NCBI RefSeq assembly: GCF_024297145.1
Contig: NZ_JANCTC010000012.1
Coordinates: 87,695 to 151,694, forward strand
From: Mesorhizobium sp. LMG 17147
GTDB lineage: Bacteria > Pseudomonadota > Alphaproteobacteria > Rhizobiales > Rhizobiaceae
Direction of reading: 5' to 3'
DNA: 64,000 bases
Within the stretch, counting starts at the first letter, position 1. Every line of letters begins with the position of its first letter. Positions 1 to 7,933 of the stretch are shown here, piece by piece. A model generated the notes under the pieces. The model searched no databases. It saw nothing but the letters and a program-made list of their open reading frames with translations, and was not told the DNA's origin. Both the position numbers and the translations under genes were made by a program.

Positions 1-328
1 TCGGTTCGCAGACCGGCTTCAGGATGGAGAGGTCGATGACCTCGCCCAGCCGCTCCGGCAGATAGGGCGGCTCCGGCTCGCGGCGCTGCGTCTGCACGAA
101 GCTGCCGCGGCCGACCTCGCCGGAAACCAGCCCGCGGCGGATCAATTCCTCGTAGGCGCGGCTGACCGTCTGCACGGAAAGTTTCAGATCGTCGGCCAGT
201 TGCCGGTGCGTCGGCAGGCGCGCGCCAGTGGCCAGACGCCCGTCATGGATGGCCCGCGCGAACTGGTCGGCGAGCGATTGATATGCCGGCCGCCGGATAA
301 GAGCGGGATCTGGTCGCCAAAATGTCAT
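1..328 (-). CDS. MocR/GabR-type transcriptional regulator, N-terminal part
   Basis: This is the 5' end of a GntR-superfamily regulator; the gene continues past the left edge. The visible 109 residues form a winged helix-turn-helix: after a short lead (MTFWRPDPALIRRPAYQ) come the typical features 'GARLPTHRQLADDL', 'SVQTVSRAYEELIRRGLV' and the wing 'GEVGRGSFVQT'. In MocR proteins this is followed by a PLP-binding aminotransferase-like domain that senses the effector, but that part is not visible, so the MocR rather than plain GntR call is partly inference from the LPTHRQLA style of the helix and the neighbourhood. It is divergent from the Lrp/AsnC gene at 411, with only about 80 bases between the two starts, so both probably share a control region. 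MocR/GabR relatives commonly control aminotransferase and semialdehyde dehydrogenase genes such as those to the right. Confidence 0.8.
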   Translation of the reverse strand, partial: MTFWRPDPALIRRPAYQSLADQFARAIHDGRLATGARLPTHRQLADDLKLSVQTVSRAYEELIRRGLVSGEVGRGSFVQTQRREPEPPYLPERLGEVIDLSILKPVCEP

Positions 329-410
329 GACTTATTAGAGATCGAAATCAGTGCAATTGACAATCGAAATAATGCGCCGTCATGGTGTCGGGCACTGGAA
401 GTGGGTGATC

Positions 411-902
411 ATGGCTGCAGCGAAACTCGATCCGATCGATCTCAAGATCCTCGACGCCATCCAGCGCGACGGGCGCATCACCAAGCTGGCGCTGGCCGAG
501 AAAGTCGGCCTGTCGCCGACGCCGTGCTGGATGCGGCTGCGCAAACTGGAAAAGGCCGGCATCGTCTCGGGCTACCATGCCAGGATCGCCGTGCGCGCCA
601 TCTCGCCGGTCGCTACCGTGCTGATGGAGGTGACGCTGGCTAGTCACCGCCAGGCCGATTTCGACCGTTTCGAGCGCGTCATCCGCGACATCCCCGAGAT
701 CGTCGCCTGCTGGTCTGTCGGCGGCGGCGTCGATTACCTGCTGAAGGTGATGGCGCGCGACATCGACGCCTATCAGCGGCTGGTCGACACTCTGCTCGAA
801 CGCGAGATCGGCATCGACCGCTATTTCACCTACATCGTCACCAAGACGGTGAAGGAGGAGAGTGTGCTGCCAGTGGCGGATCTGTTGCCGGCATCTTCCT
901 GA
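411..902 (+). CDS. Lrp/AsnC family transcriptional regulator
   Basis: A 163-residue Lrp/AsnC regulator of normal length. Residues 5-60 are the helix-turn-helix ('DPIDLKILDAIQRDGRITK', then 'KVGLSPTPCWMRLRKLEKAGI'). The remainder is the ligand-sensing, oligomer-forming RAM domain ('VLMEVTLASH', 'VACWSVGGGVDYLLKVMARD'). The ATG at 411 is chosen because it opens the conserved LDPIDLKIL start and has a GGAAGTGG stretch just upstream; an in-frame start at 351 would add an atypical tail. The gene lies 124 bases before an aldehyde dehydrogenase and an aminotransferase on the same strand and probably controls them, responding to an amino acid or to the pathway substrate. In Halomonas and Ruegeria, ectoine-degradation clusters contain a similar Lrp/AsnC gene next to equivalent enzymes, a possible but unproven parallel. 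Confidence 0.9.
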   Translation: MAAAKLDPIDLKILDAIQRDGRITKLALAEKVGLSPTPCWMRLRKLEKAGIVSGYHARIAVRAISPVATVLMEVTLASHRQADFDRFERVIRDIPEIVACWSVGGGVDYLLKVMARDIDAYQRLVDTLLEREIGIDRYFTYIVTKTVKEESVLPVADLLPASS

Positions 903-904
903 TG

Positions 905-1026
905 CCGGAGAGATCGTCTGGCTGGGCAGGGCAATAGAGACAATCTCTCTACGTGCAGGCACGCAAACAGCCTCTCTGTTTGCGCGGCAGAGATAGTCTT
1001 GCGGCATTACCCGAACCGGGAGCCCG
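905..1026. promoter_or_regulatory. Leader region with two inverted repeats before the aldehyde dehydrogenase
   Basis: Two inverted repeats lie in the 124-base gap between the Lrp gene and the dehydrogenase. At 936-948, AGAGA and TCTCT are separated by CAA. At 962-984, a perfect nine-base pair (CGCAAACAG / CTGTTTGCG) encloses CCTCT. No run of T follows either one, so a terminator is unlikely. They could be operators for the Lrp or MocR regulator encoded to the left. A GGGAG ribosome-binding site at about 1018-1022 precedes the ATG at 1027. Confidence 0.4.
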
Positions 1027-2523
1027 ATGATGTCCGCACATTTTGCCCGCTCGCACCGCCATGAAGCACTTGATCGCCTCGCCGACCGACGGCTGCTGCG
1101 CGAACTCGCCTATGTCGCTGGCCACTGGACGGCGAGCGAGACCGCGGAGAGTTTCGAGGTGACCGATCCGGCCACCGGATCCACCGTCGCTTTTGTTGCC
1201 GCGCTCGATGCCCGGCAGACGACATTGGCGATCGATGCGGCATCGCGCGCCTTTCCTGCTTGGCGCGCATTGCTGCCGCAGGAAAGGTCGAAAATCTTGC
1301 GAAAATGGTTCGATCTGATCGTCGCCGCCAAGAATGACCTGGCTCTGCTGATGACGCTCGAACAAGGCAAGCCGCTGAAGGAATCGCTCGGCGAGATCGA
1401 CTACGCCGCCTCTTTTGTCGAATGGTATGCCGAGGAGGCCAAACGTCTCAACGCCGAAAGCGTCACCAGCCATCTGCCTGATACCGAGATGATGGTGCGG
1501 CGCGAGCCGCTCGGCGTCGTCGGCGTCGTCACGCCGTGGAATTTTCCAGCGGCCATGCTGACCCGCAAGGCGGCTGCCGCCCTTGCCGCCGGTTGCACCA
1601 TCGTCGCGCATCCTTCCTCGGAAACGCCGCTGTCGGCACTGGCGCTGGCCGAGCTTGGCGAACGCGCCGGCCTGCCGGCTGGCGTTTTCAACGTCCTCAC
1701 CGGCAGGGCTTCGACTATCGTTGGACGGATGTGCGAAGACCCGCGCGTTCGCGCCATGAGCTTCACCGGCTCGACCGAGATCGGCAGGCTGATCGCCGCA
1801 CAGAGTGCGCCGACGATGAAGCGTCTGGTGATGGAACTCGGCGGTCATGCGCCGCTGATCGTCTTCGCCGACGCCGATCTCGACAAGGCTGTCGCCATTG
1901 CGGTCGACGCGAAATTCGCGACCTCCGGCCAGGACTGCCTCGCCGCCAACCGCATCTATGTCCAGCGTCCGCTCTACGATCGGTTCTGCGCTGCTTTCGC
2001 CAAACGCGTCGAGGCATTGCAGACCGGCAATGGCCTGGCTGACGACACCGAAATCGGACCCTTGATGCACGAACGCGCCGTCAAGAAGGTCGAGGAGCAG
2101 GTGGCCGATGCGCTCGCCAAAGGCGCGCGCTGCCTGACCGGCGGCAAGCGCCATTCCGCCGGGCCGCTGTTCTACCAGCCGACCCTGCTTGCCGACGTGG
2201 GAGACGACGCTTTGATCATGCGCGAGGAGACCTTCGGTCCGGTTGCGGCCGTGACGCCCTTCGACAGCGAAGAGGAAGTCGTCGCCCGCGCCAATGCCAC
2301 CGAGTACGGCCTCGTCGCCTATGTCGTCACCGAAAACGGCGGTAGGCAATTGCGCATGGGCCGTGCGCTCGACTATGGCATGGTCGCCATCAACCGCGTC
2401 AAGATCACCGGCGCGCCGATCCCTTTCGGCGGCGTCAAGCAGTCCGGCATCGGCCGCGAGGGCTCGCGTCACGGGCTCGAAGCCTTTACCGATCTCAAAT
2501 ATCTCTGCCTCGACGTGGCGTGA
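1027..2523 (+). CDS. NAD(P)-dependent aldehyde dehydrogenase, succinate-semialdehyde dehydrogenase-like
   Basis: A 498-residue ALDH-superfamily enzyme expected to oxidise a semialdehyde to the acid in the cytoplasm. Visible landmarks are the oxyanion Asn172 in 'TPWNFPAAMLTRK', the nucleotide-binding 'FTGSTEIGR' (246-254), the general base Glu270 in 'MELGGHAP' and the catalytic Cys304 in 'SGQDCLAANR'. The overall pattern matches GabD-like succinate-semialdehyde dehydrogenases. One deviation: the 'KPSE' lysine that normally contacts the adenine ribose is a histidine here (His195 in 'VAHPSSETPL'). The gene sits between an Lrp regulator and a class III aminotransferase (34-base gap), the classic pairing in which the aminotransferase makes a semialdehyde and this enzyme oxidises it. 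GABA, polyamine or ectoine-derived substrates are possible; the sequence does not decide. Confidence 0.9.
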   Translation: MMSAHFARSHRHEALDRLADRRLLRELAYVAGHWTASETAESFEVTDPATGSTVAFVAALDARQTTLAIDAASRAFPAWRALLPQERSKILRKWFDLIVAAKNDLALLMTLEQGKPLKESLGEIDYAASFVEWYAEEAKRLNAESVTSHLPDTEMMVRREPLGVVGVVTPWNFPAAMLTRKAAAALAAGCTIVAHPSSETPLSALALAELGERAGLPAGVFNVLTGRASTIVGRMCEDPRVRAMSFTGSTEIGRLIAAQSAPTMKRLVMELGGHAPLIVFADADLDKAVAIAVDAKFATSGQDCLAANRIYVQRPLYDRFCAAFAKRVEALQTGNGLADDTEIGPLMHERAVKKVEEQVADALAKGARCLTGGKRHSAGPLFYQPTLLADVGDDALIMREETFGPVAAVTPFDSEEEVVARANATEYGLVAYVVTENGGRQLRMGRALDYGMVAINRVKITGAPIPFGGVKQSGIGREGSRHGLEAFTDLKYLCLDVA

Positions 2524-2557
2524 GCCGCGCCCGACACTTTCCCTCAGGAGTAGAAAA

Positions 2558-3937
2558 ATGCTCGACCGGTCAAACGAACTCGCCGCCTGGGACCGCGATC
2601 ACTTCTTCCATCCCTCGACCCATATGGGCACCCATGCGCGTGGCGAGAGCCCGACGCGTGTGATTGCCGGTGCCGAAGGCGTCACCATCTGGGACAATAC
2701 CGGTAAGAAGAGCATCGACGCCTTCGCCGGGCTCTACTGCGTCAATGTCGGCTATGGCCGCCAGAAGATCGCCGACGCCATCGCCGCGCAGGCCAAGAAT
2801 CTCGCTTATTACCATGCCTATGTCGGGCACGGCACCGAGGCGTCGATCACGCTGTCCAAGATGATCATCGACCGCGCGCCGCAAGGCATGTCGAGGGTCT
2901 ATTTCGGGCTCTCCGGTTCAGACGCCAATGAAACCAACATCAAGCTGATCTGGTACTACAACAACGTGCTCGGCCGGTCCGAGAAGAAGAAGATCATCTC
3001 GCGCTGGCGCGGTTATCACGGCTCCGGCATCATGACCGGATCGCTGACCGGCCTCGACCTGTTCCACAACGCCTTCGACCTGCCGCGTGCGCCGGTCCTG
3101 CACACCGAGGCGCCCTACTATTTCCGCCGCGCCGACCGCTCGCTGAGTGAAGAGCAGTTTTCGCAATACTGCGCCGACAAGCTCGAGGAGATGATCCTCG
3201 CCGAAGGGCCGGAAACGGTCGCCGCCTTCATCGGCGAGCCGATCCTCGGCACCGGCGGCATCGTGCCGCCGCCGGCCGGCTATTGGGAAAAGATCCAGGC
3301 GGTGCTGAAGAAATACGATGTGCTTTTGATCGCCGATGAGGTAGTCACCGGCTTCGGCCGATTGGGTACCATGTTCGGCTCCGACCATTACGGCATCAAG
3401 CCCGACCTGATCACCATCGCCAAGGGCCTGACCTCGGCCTATGCGCCGCTCTCCGGCGTCATCGTCTCCGACAAGGTGTGGCAGGTGCTCGTCCAAGGCT
3501 CCGACAAGCTCGGCTCGCTCGGCCATGGCTGGACCTATTCGGCGCATCCGATCTGCGTGGCCGCCGGCGTCGCCAACCTGGAACTGATCGACGAGATGGA
3601 CCTGGTGCGGAACGCCGGCGAGACCGGCGCCTATTTCCGCGCCGAGCTGACGAAAGCCGTCGGCGGCCACAAAAACGTCGGCGAGGTGCGCGGCGACGGC
3701 ATGCTGGCGGCAATCGAGTTCGTCGCCGACCGGGACGACCGCGTGTTCTTCGACGCCTCGCAAAAGATCGGACCGCAGGTCGCGACCACCCTTGCGGCAA
3801 GCGGCGTCATCGGCCGCGCCATGCCGCAGGGCGACATTCTCGGTTTCGCGCCGCCGCTCTGCCTGACACGGCAAGAGGCCGACATCGTCGTCTCCAAGAC
3901 GGCCGACGCGGTGAAGAGCGTGTTTGCCAGCATCTGA
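2558..3937 (+). CDS. Class III (omega) aminotransferase, PLP-dependent
   Basis: A 459-residue fold-type I, class III aminotransferase. It should move the terminal amino group of an omega-amino compound to pyruvate or another keto acid, giving a semialdehyde. PLP-site features are 'GLSGSDANET' (118-126, phosphate binding), 'YHG' at 153-155, Asp260 in 'LIADEVVTGFGR' and the Schiff-base lysine Lys289 in 'TIAKGLTSAY'. The ATG at 2558 is preceded by CAGGAG at 2545-2550; an in-frame start further upstream would lie inside the dehydrogenase gene. It is probably co-transcribed with the dehydrogenase before it. It is paralogous to the aminotransferase at 5052-6428 (shared features include the GPET and PPAGYWEKIQAVL stretches), so this locus carries two related enzymes on opposite strands. 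Confidence 0.9.
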   Translation: MLDRSNELAAWDRDHFFHPSTHMGTHARGESPTRVIAGAEGVTIWDNTGKKSIDAFAGLYCVNVGYGRQKIADAIAAQAKNLAYYHAYVGHGTEASITLSKMIIDRAPQGMSRVYFGLSGSDANETNIKLIWYYNNVLGRSEKKKIISRWRGYHGSGIMTGSLTGLDLFHNAFDLPRAPVLHTEAPYYFRRADRSLSEEQFSQYCADKLEEMILAEGPETVAAFIGEPILGTGGIVPPPAGYWEKIQAVLKKYDVLLIADEVVTGFGRLGTMFGSDHYGIKPDLITIAKGLTSAYAPLSGVIVSDKVWQVLVQGSDKLGSLGHGWTYSAHPICVAAGVANLELIDEMDLVRNAGETGAYFRAELTKAVGGHKNVGEVRGDGMLAAIEFVADRDDRVFFDASQKIGPQVATTLAASGVIGRAMPQGDILGFAPPLCLTRQEADIVVSKTADAVKSVFASI

Positions 3938-3946
3938 AGAACCGAC

Positions 3947-5046
3947 ATGAATGCCATGACCAAAACCCTCCCCGCCACCATGGCCGCCGTGCAGCTGATC
4001 GGGCACGGCGGACCGGAAAAGCTCGTCTACCGCACTGACGTCAAAGTGCCCTTGCCCGCTCCGGGCGAGGTGCTGGTCACGGTCACCGCTTGCGGCATGA
4101 ACAACACCGATGTCTGGGTGCGCCAGGGCGCCTATGGCACTGAGGAGGATGCAGCCGCCGTGTCGACATGGCGGCGGCAAGGCAACACACTGACCTTCCC
4201 GCGCATCCAGGGCACCGACACGGTCGGCAACATCGTTGCCGTCGGCGAAGGCGTGTCGCCGGCCCGCATCGGCGAGCGGGTGATGGTCGATTTCTCCATC
4301 TACAATCGCGACGACGATTCACTCGCCGACATCGACTATATGGGCCACGGCCGCGACGGCGGCTATGCCGAGTACCAGGCAGTGCCGGCCGAGAACGCGC
4401 ATGTCGTCAGCACCGATCTGAGCGACGTCGAACTCGCCACCTTCTGCTGCGCCTATCTCACCGGTGAACAGATGCTGGAACGCGCCGCATTGAAAGCCGG
4501 CGAGCGCGTGCTGGTCACCGGCGCCTCGGGCGGCGTCGGCTCGGCATCGTGCAGCTGGCGCGGGCACGCGGCGCCATTCCCTATGCCGTTGCCGGCGAGG
4601 GCAAGGAAAAGGCGGTGCGTGATATCGGCGCCGAGGCGGTGATCACCCGTGGCGTTGCCGATCTGCCGTCCGCGGTCAGCGAGGCGACCAAGGGCCAGCC
4701 GATCGACGTGGTGGCCGATCTCGTCGGCGGCGCGATCTTCAACGACCTGCTGCGCATCCTCAGGCCGGAAGGCCGCTATACCACGGCTGGTGCAATTGCC
4801 GGCCCGGTCGTGCAGCTGGATCTGCGCACCATGTACCTGAAACAGCTGCAACTGCATGGCTCGAGCCAGGGCACACGCGCGGATTTCCGCCGCATCGTGC
4901 GTTACATCGAGGAGAAGAAGATCCGGCCGCTGGTCGGCGGCGTCTACAAGCTCTCCGATTTCCATCGCGCCCAGGCCGATTTCATCGCCAAGGATTTCGT
5001 CGGCAAGCTGGTCGTTGTGCCGGATGCGGTCGGCGTCGCTAAATAG
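3947..5046 (+). pseudogene. Zinc-independent MDR alcohol dehydrogenase/quinone oxidoreductase, frameshifted
   Basis: Together the two reading frames encode a complete medium-chain dehydrogenase/reductase of about 365 residues. The first frame (3947 onward) carries the GroES-like half ('GGPEKLVYRTDVKVPLPAPG', 'GMNNTDVWVRQGAYG', 'FPRIQGTDTVGNIVAVGEGV') and the start of the Rossmann fold ('VLVTGASGGVGSA'). The rest of that fold ('IVQLARARGAIPYAV', 'IDVVADLVGGAIFNDLL') continues in the next frame up to 5046. Inserting one base near 4545-4546 restores a continuous GASGGVGSAIVQLARA. This is therefore a single-base deletion, either real or an assembly error. No structural zinc cysteines are seen. 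The start is nine bases after the aminotransferase stop, so the gene belongs to the same operon and may have reduced an aldehyde intermediate. Confidence 0.8.
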
Positions 5047-5051
5047 CACGA

Positions 5052-6428
5052 TCAGCTCTGCGATCGGACCTCCTTGGCGGCAGCCTCGAGCGACCGTTCA
5101 AACGCGTCGATCACCTGGTCGACCTGAGGCTCGGTGATGATCAGCGGCGGGCAGAAAGCCAGCGCATCACCCATATTGCGCGAGATGACGCCGTTCTGCT
5201 GCATGAAGCCGTTGACGAGCCCGCCCAGCGCCCCGACCGTGTCCCACGGCGCCTTGTTCGGCTTGTCGCCGACCAGTTCGACCGCCGCGATCAGGCCGAC
5301 GCCACGCACCTCGCCGACAAGCGGGTGCGAAGCGAGTGTGCGCAGCCGCTTCTGCATATGCGCACCGACTGTGCGCGCATTGCCGACAAGGTCGCGCTCC
5401 TCGATCAGCTTCAGGTTCTCGAGCGCGACTGCGGCCGCAACCGGATGGCCGCCGCCGGTGAAACCGTGGCCGAAAGTGCCGATACGATTGCTTTCATCGG
5501 CGATCGGCTCGAATACCTTGTCGTTGATCAGCAGGGCCGAGATCGGCAGATAGGACGAAGAGATCTGCTTCGACAGTACCATGATGTCAGGCCTGATGCC
5601 GAAGGTCTGCGAGCCGAACATCTCACCTGTTCGGCCAAAGCCGCAGATCACCTCGTCGGCGATGAGCAGGATGTCGTATCTCGACAGCACCGCCTGTATC
5701 TTCTCCCAGTAGCCGGCCGGCGGAACGATGACGCCGCCGGCGCCCATGATCGGTTCGCCGAAGAAGGCGGCGATGGTTTCCGGTCCTTCGGCCAGGATCA
5801 GCTTTTCCAGCTCGTCGGCGAGCCGCGTCGAAAACTGCTCTTCGCTTTCACCCGGCAGCGCCTCGCGCCATTGGTGCGGCGTCGAGGTGTGCAGCACATT
5901 GGCAATCGGCAGGTCAAAGGAAGTGTGGTTGTTGGGCAGTCCGGTCAGGCTTGCCGAGGCGATGGTGACGCCGTGATAGCCCTTCTTGCGGCTGATGATC
6001 CTCTTGCGCGCCGGCTGGCCGAGCGCATTCGACCGGTACCAGATCATCTTCATGGCCGTATCGTTGGCCTCGGAACCGGAATTGGTGAAATACGCCTTGC
6101 TCATCGGCACCGGCGCCATCTGCACCAGTCTCTCGGCGAGATCGATCAGCGGCGAATGCGATTTGGAGCCGAAATCGTGATAGTAAGGCAGCTTCGACAT
6201 TTGCCGTACTGCCGCATCGACCAGCCGCTTCTCCGAAAAACCGACCGCGACGCTCCAGAGCCCCGCCATCGCCTCGATATAGCGGTTGCCGGCAAGGTCC
6301 TCGACATAGATGCCGTTGCCCTTCTCGATGACGAGCGGCCCCGACTCCTGATGCTTGCGCGCATTCGTATAGCCATGCATGTGAAAGCTTATGTCGCGGG
6401 CTTCAGGTGAATTCGGTCGTGCGTCCAT
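5052..6428 (-). CDS. Class III aminotransferase, putrescine/omega-amino acid type
   Basis: A 458-residue PLP enzyme of the class III family related to putrescine- and omega-amino acid:pyruvate aminotransferases. Key features are 'FTNSGSEANDTAMK' (114-127), 'KKGYHG' (148-153), Asp258 in 'LIADEVICGFGRTG' and the PLP lysine Lys287 in 'VLSKQISSSYLP'. It lies tail to tail with the frameshifted oxidoreductase (five bases between stops) and is transcribed towards it from its own promoter, probably within 6429-6594. Substrate cannot be read from sequence; two aminotransferases, a semialdehyde dehydrogenase and MocR/Lrp regulators together suggest degradation of a diamine or omega-amino acid. Confidence 0.9.
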   Translation of the reverse strand: MDARPNSPEARDISFHMHGYTNARKHQESGPLVIEKGNGIYVEDLAGNRYIEAMAGLWSVAVGFSEKRLVDAAVRQMSKLPYYHDFGSKSHSPLIDLAERLVQMAPVPMSKAYFTNSGSEANDTAMKMIWYRSNALGQPARKRIISRKKGYHGVTIASASLTGLPNNHTSFDLPIANVLHTSTPHQWREALPGESEEQFSTRLADELEKLILAEGPETIAAFFGEPIMGAGGVIVPPAGYWEKIQAVLSRYDILLIADEVICGFGRTGEMFGSQTFGIRPDIMVLSKQISSSYLPISALLINDKVFEPIADESNRIGTFGHGFTGGGHPVAAAVALENLKLIEERDLVGNARTVGAHMQKRLRTLASHPLVGEVRGVGLIAAVELVGDKPNKAPWDTVGALGGLVNGFMQQNGVISRNMGDALAFCPPLIITEPQVDQVIDAFERSLEAAAKEVRSQS

Positions 6429-6594
6429 GATGGCTCCTGTGCTGCACGCGGAACAGTCCTGCCGCCGGGCCGGCTCGGCAGGTCCCCGTGCATTATGCCG
6501 TTTGATGCATCTTTCTCGAACGGTATAGTGTCAAGCGCTTTCGACAGGGCCAGCGGATGGGTGGACGCATGCAGAACTTCGGCTTGACCTAACC

Positions 6595-7713
6595 GTGGAC
6601 CATGTCGACTGCATTGTCGCCGGCGCCGGCGTTGTAGGCCTGGCGATCGCGCGAGAGATGGCGCAGCGCGGCATCGATACGCTGGTCCTGGAAGCCGAGA
6701 ACGCTATCGGCACCGGGACAAGTTCGCGCAACTCCGAAGTCATCCATGCCGGCCTCCACTATCCGGTTGGATCGCTGAAAGCCCGGTTCTGCGTGGCCGG
6801 CCGGGAAAGACTCTATCGCTATTGCGAGGAGCGGGCGATCCCGCACGCGCGCTGCGGCAAGCTCATCGTTGCCACAAATGCCGAACAGGAGCCGGTGCTC
6901 GCCTCAATCCGGGCCAATGCACGCGCTTGCGGCGCCGGCGACCTGGTGCCGTTGCGCGAAGCCGAGGCGCATGCGCTGGAGCCCAGCCTTAGGTGTACGG
7001 CAGCGTTGCTGTCGCCGGCCACCGGGATCATCGACAGCCATGCCCTGATGCTCGCCTTGCTGGCCGATGCCGAAGCGCACGGGGCGGCCCTTAGTCTCAA
7101 CACGCGCATCGCCTCCGGCCGCATCGAAGCGGGCCGCGTCGTGCTCGAGACGGTGGACGCTGCCGGCGGCGAGCGCTTCGAGATCGCCACTCCGCGTTTC
7201 GTCAATGCCGCCGGGCTTGGCGCGGCAGCACTTGCAGGTTCGCTTGAAGGGCTCAATCAGCAATTCGTGCCAAAGCTCCATTATGCCAAGGGCAATTATT
7301 TTTCGGTGACCGGCGGGGCGCCGTTCTCACGATTGGTCTATCCGGTGCCCGAACCCGGCGGGCTCGGTGTTCATCTGACGCTCGATCTCGACGGCGTCAT
7401 CCGCTTCGGGCCGGACGTCGAATGGACCGATCAACTCGACTATCGCGTCTACCCAGCTCGTGGCGAGCGCTTCTACAGCGAGATCCGCAAATACTGGCCG
7501 GAGCTGGCCGATGACAGCCTGCAGCCCGCTTACAGCGGCATCCGGCCAAAACTGTCCGGTCCCGGTGAGGCCAATGCCGACTTCGTCATCCAGGACGTGG
7601 CGGTGCACGGCGTGGATAGCCTGGTCAACCTGTTCGGCATCGAAAGCCCCGGCCTGACCTCCTGCCTGGCGATTGCCGACCATGTCGCGCAGTGCCTCGC
7701 GCCGAACTTGTAG
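6595..7713 (+). CDS. lhgO: L-2-hydroxyglutarate oxidase-like FAD-dependent oxidoreductase
   Basis: A 372-residue flavoprotein of the DAO/glycerol-3-phosphate dehydrogenase superfamily. The N-terminus holds the FAD-binding dinucleotide fold ('CIVAGAGVVGLAIAREMAQRG', with an acidic 'LVLEAE' at the end of the second strand). The stretch 'SSRNSEVIHAGLHYPVGSLKA' is characteristic of LhgO-type L-2-hydroxyglutarate oxidases, as are 'LHYAKGNYFSV' and 'GIRPKLSGPGEANADF'. The best start seen is GTG at 6595 because the FAD fold begins six codons later; there is no convincing ribosome-binding site, so the start is uncertain. It is divergent from the aminotransferase at 5052-6428. The enzyme could recycle L-2-hydroxyglutarate or a related hydroxy acid from the neighbouring amino acid pathway. 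Confidence is high for the family and moderate for the substrate. Confidence 0.8.
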   Translation: MDHVDCIVAGAGVVGLAIAREMAQRGIDTLVLEAENAIGTGTSSRNSEVIHAGLHYPVGSLKARFCVAGRERLYRYCEERAIPHARCGKLIVATNAEQEPVLASIRANARACGAGDLVPLREAEAHALEPSLRCTAALLSPATGIIDSHALMLALLADAEAHGAALSLNTRIASGRIEAGRVVLETVDAAGGERFEIATPRFVNAAGLGAAALAGSLEGLNQQFVPKLHYAKGNYFSVTGGAPFSRLVYPVPEPGGLGVHLTLDLDGVIRFGPDVEWTDQLDYRVYPARGERFYSEIRKYWPELADDSLQPAYSGIRPKLSGPGEANADFVIQDVAVHGVDSLVNLFGIESPGLTSCLAIADHVAQCLAPNL

Positions 7714-7933
7714 CGTGCGGGGCTCGCGCAACGATCTGCACTGTATCAAGGCGCATTGCGTAAACTTTCAGGCGCAAGTCGCCTATGAGGCACATCGCGC
7801 ACTTGCAGCCCGCTCCGCGCTCTGATTCCCTGCACTCTGGGCTGTCCTGATTCGCACTGCCCGGTTCAAAGTTTTCGCAGTGCGCCCGGGACAAGCTTCC
7901 AGCGACCACTCGGCGTATCCAGGGAGAACGGCA

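Noticed and set aside
949..2472. Long open frame on the minus strand opposite the aldehyde dehydrogenase
   Set aside because: It is the antisense of a clear ALDH gene, gives low-complexity charged sequence with no family features, and follows from the GC-rich third-position bias of the real gene.
2918..4180. 420-codon minus-strand frame opposite the aminotransferase and oxidoreductase
   Set aside because: It crosses two unrelated plus-strand genes and has no recognisable domain.
5325..6410. Plus-strand frame of 361 codons opposite the second aminotransferase
   Set aside because: Shadow of the minus-strand enzyme, whose PLP motifs are all intact.
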